A stretch of DNA of 64,000 bases from Eucalyptus grandis (Eukaryota; Streptophyta; Magnoliopsida; Myrtales; Myrtaceae). Where the stretch lies: NCBI RefSeq assembly GCF_016545825.1, contig NC_052614.1, forward strand, positions 10,000,559 through 10,064,558, read 5' to 3'. The first letter of the stretch is position 1. Every line of letters starts with the position of its first letter. Position numbers and translations under genes: made by a program. The notes under the pieces are model-generated. The model saw nothing but the letters and a program-made list of their open reading frames with translations. It did no database searches and was not told where the DNA came from. Below, one piece after another: positions 1 to 12,889 of this stretch.

Positions 1-139
1 ATAGTCATGTCTCAGGCAATTGATTTGATTTTGGTGTAAGTTTTTGGGGCCGGGACACAAGTTAAACAGGAAAACAGTTCTTGCTTCTAAGTATCCTTTC
101 CTTTTGCCTTAACACTCTTATAAAATTTATGCTTTCTAG

Positions 140-2221
140 AGAGAGTCAAGGTACATTTGAATATGGGAACTACTGGAGAGAAGCTGATGATCTTCGTGCT
201 GTTATTGAGCACTTCAATGGAGCTAATAGGGTGACCAGTGCAATTGTGGGGCATAGCAAAGGTTTGTGAAATCATGCACAGTTTCTTTGATTTTTTTTTT
301 TCTCTTTTCTGGGGTGGGCGGGGTGGAGGGAATAGCTCATACATAGCTTGAATGGTTTTTTGATGTGCACTTGCTTCTGCCTTCTGGTATATCAAAATAT
401 ATATCCATGCCTGCCAAATGCTTGCAGATATATGTGAAATCTGCAGAACAAGAAACAGCCGAAAACTTTTTGCTTTGCAAATTAGCTGGTTTCACTCTAC
501 TTAAGTTGATCAATCTTATTAATTTTTAAATATGTCTTGCTAATGTTGTTGCAGGAGGTGGTGTGGTTCTTCTTTATGCTTCTAAGTATCATGATATACA
601 TACTGTTGTCAATGTCTCTGGCCGTTATGATTTGAAGGGGGGAATTGAAGATCGCTTGGGCAAAGATTTCATGCAGACAATTAAGGAGGATGGATTCATT
701 GATGTTAAGAATAAATCAGGTATTCATAAAAAACAAGCAGCTTCTACATTTGTTTCTTTTTCTGGAAGGAAACAAGTGGCACTCTTTCTTTCAAGGAGCT
801 TTTCCCAAGTGTCACCTAGTTCGCAGTTTGATTTATTATGTGCAATGAAAAGGGAAACATAGAATACTACGTTTTCCAATGTGGTACAAAGGGGGTAGGC
901 TTCTTAGGAACACTTGTCCATAATGACATTTGAACACCTGGGTGCGGAACATTTTTAAAGCTCGAACTTGAGTAATTTAAATACATTATGTGTCTAGAGC
1001 ACATTTAATGGATTGATATCTAAATCATATGTAGTATGTACTTAGAGCACGTCAAATTATATGCAGTATGTAGTTCGTAAAAAAAGAATTATGTATGGTA
1101 TGTTTTTATAGATTATTGCGTGCCTTATTTTCCTTTATTTCATCTGGATTGCTCTGAACACCAAATCTATCATTACAAGTTGCTAGTGAACTGTGAATCG
1201 GAATGCACATACACTTTGCAGATCACTGCTGTTTGAGCAAATTCTGGGAACCCTGGTTTTTCTGTGGAGAATGGGGTCTAGCTTTGTTGGTTCTTTCATC
1301 ATTGCCTTTGTCAAGAAGTGACTTCAATGGCAAATTAGTTTCCTTTTGGAATTCAGAAACTGCAATTCTTAATTTGTCGATAGAGAAATCTAAATATGAA
1401 CTTGGCTATTTGCTGGTATGTTTGATGCGTGGCATCATCCTTGAGGTTATGTGGGCACAAGGAATCGTCACAGATTCTTCTAAGTTCTATTTTTGCTTTC
1501 TGCAGGAACTATTAGTTATCGTGTGACACACGAAAGTATGATGGACCGCTTAAATACCAATATGCACAAAGCATGTCTTCAGATTGACAAAAAATGCAGG
1601 TAAGATCTTGTAGATGGTGCATGATGTAGTGCTGCTCTTGTAACAACTATCTCGTAATACTATGATTTCTAATGATGATTTCTGTTAAATCCTTGCTGTG
1701 AGTTCATCCTAGTAGGACAAAGAAATAACTTAATCCTGTGTGGATGAAGCCTCTCATTTTTTATTGTTTTAATTCATAACTGAGAGCTATTATAGGTTGT
1801 TATGAGATTACTTTCGGTTCTTACTGTGTTGTTCCACAATATAAAGCTATAAAGAACTCTAGTTATTTTTAAGTGGTTTTGTTTAAGTTTCAAAGCTCTG
1901 CCACAAGGGATGGTAGACGAATATGTCCTGAATATGTTTTGTTTTCCAGCTTGTTTATATGAAAAAGAAAAGCAGATTATTTTCTATTATACGTGATTAC
2001 TGAAACTACGATACAGGGTTTTGACGGTTCATGGATCTGCTGATGAAATTATCCCAGTAGCAGATGCACTTGAGTTTGCAAAAATCATACCCAACCACAA
2101 GCTGCAGATTGTAGAAGGAGCAAATCATAACTATTCCTCACATCAGGCAGAGTTGACCTCTATTGTATCGAGTTTCATAAAGCAAGCATTGGAGGAGGAC
2201 AGAGAGAAACCCAGCCAGTAG
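140..2221 (+). CDS. alpha/beta hydrolase (serine hydrolase, S33/Hydrolase_4-like), 3' part; 5' end outside the window
   Basis: Four exons are visible: 140-261, 555-719, 1506-1599 and 2017-2221. All have AG/GT borders and the codon phase is continuous (about 195 residues). The protein reads through YGNYWREADDLRAVIEHF and then IVGHSKGG, a GxSxG nucleophile elbow. It continues with HGSADEIIPV, which supplies the acid residue after the fifth exposed strand, and GANHNYSSH, which holds the likely catalytic histidine. That order of Ser, Asp and His is the classic triad of the alpha/beta hydrolase fold. The family contains esterases and acyl-transfer enzymes of unknown plant substrate, so I give no substrate. 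The first visible exon starts inside a split codon, so upstream exons with the oxyanion-hole loop lie beyond position 1. The end is the TAG at 2219-2221. The last intron (1600-2016) and the long third intron (720-1505) hold nothing recognisable. Confidence 0.88.
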
Positions 2222-2295
2222 CGAGGTACCCTCATGCCTGATCATCAGATAGGATCTTTGCATGCATTACGAACGAGATAGCAAATTCACTCCTG

Positions 2296-3533
2296 AAGGA
2301 GGCTTTCAACTTATTCCTGATTATCAACTTAGGTCTGTAGTTACCTGGCAACCAAAGATGGCCAAAATATGAGTGCACCATTATAAGTTAAGATTCCTTA
2401 CTTTGTCCTATTGAGAATCGTGGTGTGAGCATTAGTTGTACTATGAAATGACCATTCTTCTAAGGTTGATTTGTCTCTATTTAAACTGAGAATTTGAAAC
2501 TATTAAAGATTGTCCTAGCTTAGCTATGTAAGTGTTTTCTTTTTCCATTTGACATATTCTAATCCAGTGTAGCCTTAGATTTTGCAAAAGCAGTTACGTA
2601 ATGGTGACAATGTACTCTTAAAGGCGGTCTGTGGAAGGCCCATATCATTTAGTAAGTACTCTCATTATGTTAAATTTGAGTAGATTTGCTGTGGCAGCCG
2701 AAGCCTTTGAGAAAGGCATCAACTTAAAATGGTATGTCATTGCATCCAGTATGAAGTACTGGCTTGAGGTACCTGTGCTGGACTCTGGCATTGCTACATC
2801 TATCGTGTCATCTGCCAACATTATGCACATCAGCAACACGAGCTTAGGACACACGTGACCTAGTTACATCGATGTGTTACCTCATTTGTGCATCCACGAA
2901 GGCTCAATTTCACGCATCCCTACAGTAATCTATACTAATGGATGCTCTTGTAGCTGAGTTTTAAGTTATCTACTACAATATACCCTAGACCTAATGACGA
3001 AAAATTTAGCTGGAACTGCCAGTGGGCTGTTTTTTGATGTGAGAGAGCCAACGCGCTGGTTTCTTCTGCGAATGCTCTAATCGGAAATATGCACTTTGTG
3101 GATATGAACAATGCAATGGCATCTCGGACCACCTGCTGTTGTCTCATAAGCCACCACAGGACCAGTCCCTCCTATCAAGTCTCTCGTGTCACCATGCTCA
3201 CTTCAAGAGATTGTGAATCGGTGCAGCGCTGTCTCAATCGTTGATGTTTCTCTGTGTCATTAGTTGGGACAAATGCTCTGTGTTTTTTCACGCACCTTGC
3301 ATTTCGTGTTCCTTCCTACAGGTAATTGGAAAGACTCCTCAAATCGAAAATGTTTCGTGACCTACTGACCAAGGAGTCCGCTTCCAACCATAAGTAGGGT
3401 TGTCTGGATGATCTGCAAGGATGAGAAGAGATACAAAAAGCTAACTCATCCTCAAATCTCAATTGTTACTATAGTGAAGGCACGACTAAACCATATATTC
3501 ATGTGAAAGCAACATACTATCTTGACTCCTAAT
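2296..3533. repeat. direct-repeat unit 1 (3' flank of the hydrolase gene)
   Basis: This stretch starts about 75 bases after the hydrolase stop and matches 5669-6951 along its full length in the same orientation. Shared landmarks include ACTTATTCCTGATT at the start, CGTAATGGTGACAA/TGTAATGGTGACAA near 2600 and 6000, GGTCTGTGGAAGG-like sequence, and GAAGGCACGACTAAACCA near the end. Point changes and small indels are spread throughout, so the duplication is not recent. No convincing reading frame is conserved in both copies, so I treat it as non-coding. The first part probably includes the hydrolase 3' UTR. Confidence 0.8.
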
Positions 3534-4900
3534 CTAGTAAGGGTAGCTTGCTCCTCCATTTAGGACTGCTCAGCTTGAGTTGGAATTTGGCAAGGAGATA
3601 TGCCAAATCTCGGAGATCGTTGATTTAGGATTAAAACACATGTTTGTCACTAAGGCCAGGGCCACGTACATTTGATTGATCGAAGTTGTCGTGGCCAGGA
3701 AGCTTTAAGAGGGTTCCTGAATGGAAATGACATTGAATGCCAAGAACTTATGGTGAAACTCGGGGAGAAGCTTCCCGTCGAGACAAAAAAGGCGAGAAAT
3801 AATAAATAAAAAGAAAAAAGGAAGGCCATTTAATTTCAACAAAAGCTGGATAAAGACGCTGTGGATGGCGATGCTTCTGAAGAAATTATTGAATAAGTAG
3901 CTACGGCCATCGGAGCATAAGTGATTTTTCATGTATAGTTTTTTTATAATATGTTAAGTTAACAAGTTTTAGGATTTAATTATACTTTTCGAAAATTTTA
4001 TGACTTGATTACACTTTTATAATAAATTTTAGGACTTTAGAACTTCTAGTGTACTCATCCCCTTTATCATCATCATCATCATCATGATTTTCTGTTGAAT
4101 TTGGTTCATTGTAAATGTACAACTATCGTTACATTCTCATGTATAATGGTAGAATATGTCAATGCCCATTTTTTACACCTAAATTTTGATGATCAGTTAA
4201 GCATCAATTGTATAGAAAACTAGGGATCAACCCTGGTCCCTAAATAATTTTTTTTAGTTCTTATGAGCATTTTTAACATATAGATAAACCCATTAATTGC
4301 ATTTGCATTGGATAAGCGACTGGTGGCTTTCTACCACATCGTTTCAAACGAAGTTTTACCATAACATTCCTCTAGTTTGGAACTGATATGTAAGTATATG
4401 GTTTTGAGCTTAATAAAGCCTTTAAGGTGAAGAATTAGGCTAAGCCCGCAGAAGCTAAAATTCAAACCCAACGAATTCCCCACGTGCCTGGAAATTGCAT
4501 GTGCCGCACACAGATAATCAAAATTGGATAACGGGAGAGCAATATTATGAGAATTCGGCCATAAAATGAAATGGGAAGGGATATCTTGGACACATTTTCG
4601 TGCTTGAAGCGAGAAGGATACAGGCGTGCGGAGCAGGCAAGAAAGGATTTTGAATATGGGGTAATATGTCACATGGGGACATATAATTGATCTCATTATG
4701 TGAGTAATATATCCTTTGCCAATATTTTCTGTTCTTAAGGAAGGTCTGCAAGTTGGTCTCTTTCAGCATCTTTATACAAAGGAAGGGACCTTCTTTGTAT
4801 ATGCTGTCTCCTTGATAGTTCAAGCCCTCTCCCTGTAAGAGGGACCTTTCGCAGACGAGGAGGGGGACTTTTCTTTTGAAGACTAAAAAGAAAAGACGAA
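3534..4900. other. intergenic, no gene recognised; one MITE arm and a CAT microsatellite
   Basis: At 3935-4045 an AT-rich arm (GGATTTAATTATACTTTTCG, AATTTTAGGACTT) resembles 61340-61430, so it looks like one end of a foldback element. A short (CAT)n tract sits at about 4064-4085. At 3690-3920 short frames are open, but no family is recognisable. Confidence 0.5.
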
Positions 4901-5660
4901 GGAAAACACGTGAGAAAGGAAAGGGAGAGAGAGAGTTATCTCGGCCAAGCTGTGGCCAAGACCATCGCTGAGCCGCACCTTCCGCCGTGTCATCGCCGCC
5001 GTTGCTACTGCTGGTTGCTGATTCACTGAGTATGACGGCACCAAACCTGCTGCTGCACGATGACGACGACGACGACAATGACCCGCTGCTCCTCATCGCC
5101 CCAATACCGCGCGTGCGAGCTACTGCTGCTTAAGCTGCCACCGATCCGCTGCTGTCCTGTGGAGTCCCGACAATGCTGTTGTTGCCGATCACCCTGCCTG
5201 CTGGGTCGTCTGTGAACCGCGGAGACCCGAGCCTTGCCGCACCAGCCATCACAGCCTTCCCATAAATTCATCATCAGTGACCAGGAGTACCCTTCACGAG
5301 CATAGATTCTCTCACATATTGTTTGCTTAGTTTGACGAGAGGTTCTGAACAATTTCGGAGAGCGAACACGAATTGACGCAATCCCGTCACTCCCATCACG
5401 CTTCTACTTCTTCGACGATAACAAGAAAACAAAAGGAGCCGATAGCACATAGAGGACAAACGGCGAAGAGCGAAATCGTTTGTATGATGCAGAGAACGGT
5501 CCTGACGCCCAAGCCATCCTTTGCTACCAGCCCGTCGCTGGTCACTGTGGCACCACTGAGCCACCTCGCCTGAGCACTCTTTCTCCCTGTTGCTGGCCTT
5601 GGTCGAAACGATCACTACACCACTAACCATCTCAACCCCATTCGTGATGCCAGTCCCGGT
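4900..5660. other. GC-rich low-complexity island between the two direct-repeat units
   Basis: Base composition switches from AT-rich flanks to GC-rich sequence with many CTGCTG/GCCGCC-like triplets. Several overlapping open frames exist on both strands, as expected from high GC rather than coding. None shows a known domain. Its texture resembles the GC cores of the transposon-like elements at 21.4, 23.4, 32.6 and 46.7 kb, but I could not find terminal inverted repeats here. Confidence 0.45.
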
Positions 5661-5668
5661 TCCTGTAA

Positions 5669-6951
5669 TAGGCTTTCGACTTATTCCTGATTGTGATCCG
5701 AGATGCCTAGGTACTGAGACAAAATTGCTTGGGAAGCGACCGAAGATGCCCAGAAATATGAGCGCATGTTCCCCTGGAAGTTAAGGTTCCTCACTTAGCC
5801 CTGTTGCATTTTCAAATGAGATTTTGGTGCGAGCATGAAGTGCACTATGAATTGTCCCTTCTCACAAGAGTGATTCGTCTCTATTTAAACCGATACCTAG
5901 AGACCGTCAAAGCTTGACCCTGAAAACCTACGCAAGTGCCCTTGTTCCACGTTCTTAAGCCTAATCCATATCGTGGTCTTAACTTTCGCAAAAGCAATCA
6001 TGTAATGGTGACAAATGTCGTATCAAAGTTAGTCTGTGGAAGGCTCATGTTAGTTAGTCGGTACCCGGTATGTTAGAATTGAGTGGATTTGCTCTAGCAG
6101 CCAAAGCATCTGAAAAATGCATCGACTCTGAAATGGGATGTCATCGCATCTTGTATGAAATACAGGCTTAAGATACTTAAGTTGGTTTGGTCCGGCATCG
6201 CCACATCCAAGGTGAGAACTGCCGACATCATGCGCAACAGTGATTACGAGTTTATGACGCATGTGACTTGGCGAAGTGCCATGTCTTACCTCACTTGTGT
6301 AACTACAAAGGCTTTGTTTCAGGCATCCCTACACTAATCTGTACCTACAGAGCCTAGTGACGGAGTTTCAAGTTACCTACCACAATAATGTAGAACTAAT
6401 AGCAAAATATCAGCTGAAACTGCAAGCGGGCAGTTTTTTGAGGTGAGAGAGCCAATGCCCGGTTTCTTCCGTGTACGTTCTCATTGAAAAAGTGCACTTG
6501 CCAGGTTGTGAACAACTGCAACAGCATCTCGGACCACCTACTGTTATCTCACGAGTCACTACAGGACCCATCTTCTTGTATCAAGTCTCTCGTAACACCA
6601 TATGCACGTTGGAAGATTGTGAATCGGTGCAATGTTGTCTCGATCATCGATGTTCTTTCACTACAATTAGCTGAGACGAATGCTGGGTGGCTTTCACAAG
6701 ACACCCACATTGCATTTCAATTTTCTTACATGTGATTAGAAAGACTCCTCTCAGGTCAAAAATGGTTCACAACATTCAAGAAATCTGCTTCCGACCACAA
6801 GCAGGGGTGCCTGGACAATCTGCGAGGATGATGGAATTAGAAGAAAAACAAAGAAGCTAACTCATTTGCAAATATCAATGATCACTGTAGCGAAGGCACG
6901 ACTAAACCAAATACCTGTGTGAAAGCAACATATTGCCCGACTCTTGATCGA
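5669..6951. repeat. direct-repeat unit 2 (copy of 2296-3533)
   Basis: Same orientation and order of landmarks as unit 1, separated from it by about 2.1 kb. The sequence just upstream does not resemble the last hydrolase exon, so only the 3' flank, not the gene, is present in this copy. This could be a decayed tandem gene copy whose coding part was lost, or a mobile unit; the sequence does not decide. Confidence 0.8.
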
Positions 6952-7286
6952 TGATGCAGGAACTAGTAACTTAATGTTCTATAGCATGATGAACCTAAGT
7001 GAAGACGAGTGCATATAATATGTTGCTTGCCTAATCAAGCAAGGAAGCTATGTACATGCCAAGGCAAACGTTCCATCAGAACCTCAGTGATGAACTGACC
7101 AACTATATTCTACAGCCAAAAAGATAAAAAAAAAAGGTGACCAACTATGTTTGAGACATATTTCTGATTCAATAATATGCTCAACTTCTTCTGAGCTAGT
7201 CTTCCTTGGACAATTTGCAAAGAGGGGAAGGTATAACTAGCAGTAAAAATTACCAATTTTTTTCATGAACGAGCTTCTTAATTCCT

Positions 7287-10200
7287 TCAAGCGTCCTCCA
7301 CACCACTGTCATAAACTTTAAGATATGCCTCCTCTCCTTCATCCTGATTTGGAATCATAGAAAAGGTATCAATCATACGAAGGTTATGCTAGCAATTACC
7401 AAGGATTGCTGTGATGGAAAGATCTTGCAAACTTCCACCAAATGTCATCCAGATAGAAGTAAAGCCAAACAACTAAACCATGCATTAGGACATCACCTTT
7501 AGAGAGTATTGCTACCAAAGAAAAGAAAACTGAATCTAAGTTCAGATAGCAACATTCTACAAGTTAATACAAAAGTAAGTCTTTTAAGGTTAATTGCCTC
7601 GAGATACACGCTGATTCTACACGTAGAGGAGCAAATGTACTCCAAAGGATGAGAGACAGATACCTCAGATGTGTCATCTATTGTTGCTCCGGCATTAAGT
7701 GATCTAGAAAGTTTTTCTTCATCAATTTGGTTGTTTACTCTCATATCTTCCTGTGAAGGAGGAAGAGAATGCATTACTGAAATAAATGCCAGTTTTTTGT
7801 CTCATCAAATTTCTAAAAGGCAAGAGTTCATACAAGTTCGTATTTTAGTAGCTCAATCCGCTCCTGCAAGTCTGAAATATGATGCTTGAGTGCCTGCAGT
7901 AAAAGAAAAGTTAATAACATAGAATAGGACAAGCATTGTGACAAGCTTAAGGATAAGGGATTAAGAATAGTTTCTCAATCAGTTTCACCTCACGTCTCTG
8001 AAGTTCAATAGAGCGAGCCAATGCCTGCCTTCTAGTCAGCAAATTTCTGGGTCTCACTGCATGAGGCCTTTGATAATTCTTCCCACGATAAACAATGATA
8101 GCATAGCCTTTCATAGTCTTATCTAAGGATACCAGCACTCCACCACTTTCAGCCTCTAAAGAAACTGCAAGATGCTTAACTTGTGCAAAACTTTTTCCCC
8201 TCACAATTAGTTTCACCAACTCGCGATACTTCCAATGCAAGTGCATGTTCTCTATGGTACCATCAAAAATGCCACGCCTTCCTGGATTAAACCAAACAGA
8301 AGTTGAAAAGCTAGTCATGAAAGCTGACTTTTTTACATTGCTCAATCAAGAGCCAAACCAGGTATTCTTACCGATAAGCAGGAAGGGCTTCATACTCAGA
8401 CCAATCTTACGAAGTACAGATCTCTCCTCATCACTTATGGTTTCCAGATCAACTGGAAGGTCTGCTGGTCTAAGATTGTCCTGCACTTTCGCTAGAGCTT
8501 TCTCAGCCCTTTTGACCTTCCCTTTTGCCTGGAAAGAAGAGGAAAAAATGAATGGAAAATGTGATAAATAATTAAGGAAATGGAGCAGAATTTTATAGCA
8601 TAAGTTTGTTCAATCTTGTAACTTACAAGAGCAAGTTTCTTCTCAAGATATTTCAAGAGTGCAGCGTGCTTATTGAGTGATTCGTCTCTACGCATTTGCT
8701 CAACATCTTTGCTACTTATTTCATTCCCCCACCGAGAGGTGGCAGCCAGAGTTTCAGTAAGAGTGCCAGCAACAAGTGGGCTATGAGAAGCTTTTAATTT
8801 TGTTTCAGTTGCAGCTGAGGCCCTCTGACGTGCTTGGTCTTCCTCATTTGCCTGGACATCTGTTAGCTTTTCTCTCTCTTTCAGTGCTTCCACCACCACA
8901 GGAGGCAAGAAGTCATTGCCCCTGTAAAACACAATATAATCTTTGTTTCTAGAAAGTAGTGTTCCCCCAGTTAAATTCTGCATTCAAAATGACGCAAATC
9001 AATAACAAGAGCACCAAATTTTCCTTACCCAAAGAAAAAAAACAGAATATGCAACCCTAAACAGAAGTTGATATTATCATAATGCCAGAACAACAAGATT
9101 GGAACACAATGCACAGAGAGATAAGAACTTGCATAGCCAATCCTTCACAACAATACAAAAGTATGTCCCAGAATGTCGACGCACTAACCTTGGCTGAGTT
9201 TTACCATTATGATAACAATTATAAATTCCATGGTCAGTGATGAAATAGAAAATTCAGCATCGTACTGTGGGCTTGAAGGATAATGATTTAGTCAAACTAC
9301 CACTTTATGGCAATAGTTGGTAATTCTTTCCGTCAGGCAAATCAAATAAATTACAGACTCTGAAAGGTTCTGTGCTCGATGAAAGCGACAGAACACCCAT
9401 TTTCAACAATAATTAGCTCATACATATATGCTAAAAAGTCAACATATATAGATTGTCCAACCTTCAGTTCCTCAGCCATTCTATCATTGCAAGTATTTAG
9501 CACGCCACGTTTAATGGCTATTTTTGCAATAGCACTGCTCTCCCACAACTTTACCATGGCCTCAGCAAGACCTTGCAGCTTTCTGTTTCTTCCTACAAAA
9601 AAAGTAGGATTAGTTTAGAACGATTTTGAGACATAGTATAATCAAACCAGTTTGTCAGTCATTAACCAGCAATGGCAGAAAAGCACACACTTTATTGCCA
9701 CTGATGCACACATACCCAGGGCAAAATGTGGAGGCATCGTTCTTGCAAGTCTACGAAACCTGGTCATCTCTTTGTTTCTCAGACAATGTCTAACCCCGTA
9801 AGGAAGAAGCCTAAATGGAGGTTTATATCCAGGAACCTCTGAAGGGAGCAAGTCAGCATCAACTGGAACTGGCTCACAGCCTGACCAATCCTTGAACCGT
9901 GGACCCAACTCATCTAATAAACTGTTAGGATCATTCATATCCATGCGTTTTTCCTTAGACAGATCCTTCATATAATCTGCAGAACCACATAAAATCCGGC
10001 CTCCTTTGCTATGAAAAACATCGCTGGCTATGTCCTCATTTTTCAGAGAACTTACACTGCCCTGTATTTTTTCGTTGTATGATTGGACACAAGGAAGCGT
10101 ATAGGCCATCCCTCGGTACAACACCACTGAACTTCCAGATCTCCATATAACAAAGCCTCCAGTCCTACTCTGACAAGGCAAGTGTATTAGAGGCTCAATA

Positions 10201-11522
10201 TCTCAGTGCATCAATGATTCATGATTAAAATAAAGACTCTCAAGTCTCCAACACCAACCGAGATTTATTCAAGTGATTACATCTTTGAAGTCATGATTTT
10301 ATATCCATTCCAGATGTCAAATATGGCACTTAAAATGCACGCAAGAACTCATGAAAGTTCCAGGCTCATCAAGATTCAACCTTCATTTACTTACTTATCC
10401 ATAAGCAAACAAGAGACCAGCACTAACCTCCAAAGTTTCATGGGTTCTTTTCATGTTAAGTGACTGGGGACCTTCAAACTTCAACTTCACCACTTCATCC
10501 TCTCTCCACTTCTCATGTATAGAATCCACCAAAGCCCGAGTAATCCCTGCATCCCCAACTTTCATCCTCTCCACCATCCTGAGAGCAATTTTCCTGAGCC
10601 TCCTGAGCTCATGTTGCGGAATTACTCTCTCCGCCAAATCCACATGCTTCCTCCTCCCTTCTCCATCTCCATCTCTCTTCCAAGGTAAGGCCACCGAACC
10701 TTTATCACCACTCTCACCAGAAACGTCAAGCTTCTCCAACTCAACAACGGCCTCATGATCCTCCTCATCGGACAGAACGTCACTCACTCTCAATCCTCCA
10801 AAGGCGAGTGATAATTTTTCACCTTTTCGAGGAACTGCAGACAGTTTCTCCCATTCATCGTCTTCCGCATCGAACCCCCCGCCAAAATCAACTTCGCTAA
10901 TCGAATTGCCAGCTCCAACGACGTTGCCATCATCCAAACGCTCCCTAACCTCCTCAATTTCCTCTCCTCCTGAGCCTAATCGCGAAGCGTCGCTCTCATC
11001 GCCACGGACGGGTTCTGGCGAGGGTTTACATCCATGAACCGCCCAGGGAGGCAACGTAGACTTATTAACCGAAACGGCACGCACCACGACGCCGCCATCG
11101 GTCCCCGGCGAATCAACATCACGCTCATTCTCCGTTGACGTCTTCACAGCTTCATCGGGCACCTCCCGGCTCGCCAACCCCTCGTCCTCGCACCGTCCGC
11201 GCGGCGGCTCTCGCTCCTCCACCTGCCAAGGGAACCTCTCCCGGGCCGAACCGGTCTTGCTCGTCCACTTGCCGCGGATTTGCTCGAAGAAGCTCGGCTT
11301 CGGCTTCCGCTTCTTCCTCCCCGCGTCCGCATCGAGCGGGACCCCGGCCGGTCGAGCCTCGAAGTGAACCGACCGGGGCGAGCAGCGGGCTCCGAACCGG
11401 ACGGCGCCGAAGCCGCTGCTTCGCCGGAGGAGGAGGAGGAGGAGCTGAGGTGGAGGAGACGGAGCGAGGGCGCGAGCGGGAGGGCAGGAGCGGTTCGGCG
11501 GTGGGAATGGTGCCGGCGCCAT
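7287..11522 (-). CDS. CFM3: CRM-domain group II intron splicing factor, CFM3-type (organellar)
   Basis: Nine exons on the minus strand: 11522-10428, 10169-9716, 9592-9462, 8977-8627, 8528-8372, 8281-7989, 7893-7834, 7750-7664 and 7343-7287. Phases join cleanly to 894 residues. The N-terminus is rich in Ala, Pro, Ser and Arg with few acids, as in a transit peptide, followed by [17 protein letters not shown] and FPWQ, typical of CFM3. Three CRM RNA-binding domains lie at about residues 296-385, 487-588 and 700-805. Each has the basic helix and GxxG-like loop ([25 protein letters not shown]) and ends in a YRG strand. A heptad-like tail ([15 protein letters not shown]) and an acidic end ([14 protein letters not shown]) follow. 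CFM3 proteins promote splicing of chloroplast (and sometimes mitochondrial) group II introns together with CAF partners. Three CRM domains fit CFM3 better than CAF (two) or CFM2 (four). GC content is very high in exon 1 only. Confidence 0.92.
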
Positions 11523-12530
11523 AGCTCAGCTCCGATGGACCGCGGGCATTTTCGTAATCGCGACGGAAAAGCCTCTGCATTTTTTTGGATAAGCGATGAA
11601 GAAGATCCAACGGGACGGAGGAACCATTGATGGGCCCAAAATGCAAAAGGCTTTGACTTGGGCTTTTGTTTGCAGGGGCTCGGGTAGTTGGATTGGGCCG
11701 ATTCAAGCCCATGCGGAACATTCAGAACGTGTCGCTGCATACTCATGCTTTCGAGATATAATTTGAATAGTATTTCAAATTATAGGGAAAAAAATTTACG
11801 AAAGTAGTACTGTTTTACTTAAAGTAACATGCCTGCTTAGGACCTGATTGGGCAAATTGAGAGTTCAAGAACTTGATTGGAGATAATGAATAAGTTACAC
11901 CTAAGCGTAGACTCAATTCACATTGCATTTCTCTACATGAGTATGTATTCTGAGCTAGCAATTAGATGACGATCCTAATCCCAACATCATTCATTAAGAA
12001 AGGAGAAGAAAATAAAAAGTAGGTGTGAAAAGAGAGTACTTCACCACGGGTGAGCTTGGATTGAGTCCACTAGGTGCAACTACACCTCCATGGGTGAGAC
12101 AAGGAGAAAATAGAACAGGATAACAGAGGTACAATGACGAATTTGTGTCAAGCAGCCTTACAGCGGCATGGGAGGCTAGGCAATTGGTCAAAGACCTTGG
12201 CGGGCCAGGGATGAGGGTTGCCGCAGCAAAGAAAGGGAAAATAATTAGGGACTCTTAGAATTTCGTTAGCCCACTTCACATGAGCTGTTAAATTATGTGG
12301 GACTAACATGATGCCTACATGATTTAGAGGCTCATGTGAATTTGGGCCAATATAGGTTGGGAGTACCTAAAATGGCTCCTAAGAAGGGGCTAGCATTTGT
12401 ATTTTGTTGATTAGGATATGGACGTGACTGGGCTTGAGAAGCTTGAGAGGGCATTTATGGAAGGAGAAATGAAAATCTTGCAAATAAGTGTGTAGCTTCA
12501 CCGAGTGTTTATGTACTTATAGTTTTAAAA
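11523..12530. other. upstream region of the CFM3-type gene; otherwise no gene recognised
   Basis: The first 200 bases probably hold the promoter and 5' UTR of the minus-strand CFM3-type gene. No clear TATA box is visible, which is common for housekeeping organellar-factor genes. The rest is AT-rich sequence with short chance frames. Confidence 0.5.
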
Positions 12531-12534
12531 AAAG

Positions 12535-12880
12535 GATAATACCACGAAAAATTCTGAACTTACACATTTTTGATAAATTTACCTAAATTTAATTTTTTTT
12601 TATTATAAAAAATCTCAAATTGATATACTTTATAACAAATTTACCTTGTTAGTTTTTGTTAAATTTTATAGTCAAATTGATAGGTTAGATGACACGTGAT
12701 AGTTGATAAATATACTAGTTTTGAGTTTTACCATTTATTTGTTACCAATTTGTGGTTTTTCATGGTATTAATCTAATTAATTAAAAACTAACGAAGGGTA
12801 AATTTGTGATAAACGTACCAGTTTAGGATTTTTGGTGTTATCATAAATGTATCACTTTGGGATATTTCGAGCTTTAACCC
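12535..12880. repeat. AT-rich foldback MITE-like element (family 1)
   Basis: About 345 bases with imperfect inverted halves. The left side reads CCACGAAAAATTCTGAACTT and TGATAAATTTACC; the right side reads GGTAAATTTGTGATAAACGT and TTTAGGATTTTTGGTGTTAT, its inverse. A related copy lies at 59985-60305. It has no coding capacity. Confidence 0.65.
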
Positions 12881-12889
12881 TTTTGAAAA

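Noticed and set aside
11135..11746. Several long frames on both strands around the CFM3-type start
   Set aside because: High GC in exon 1 suppresses stops in other frames. The called frame joins in phase with eight further exons and carries the CFM3 motifs.
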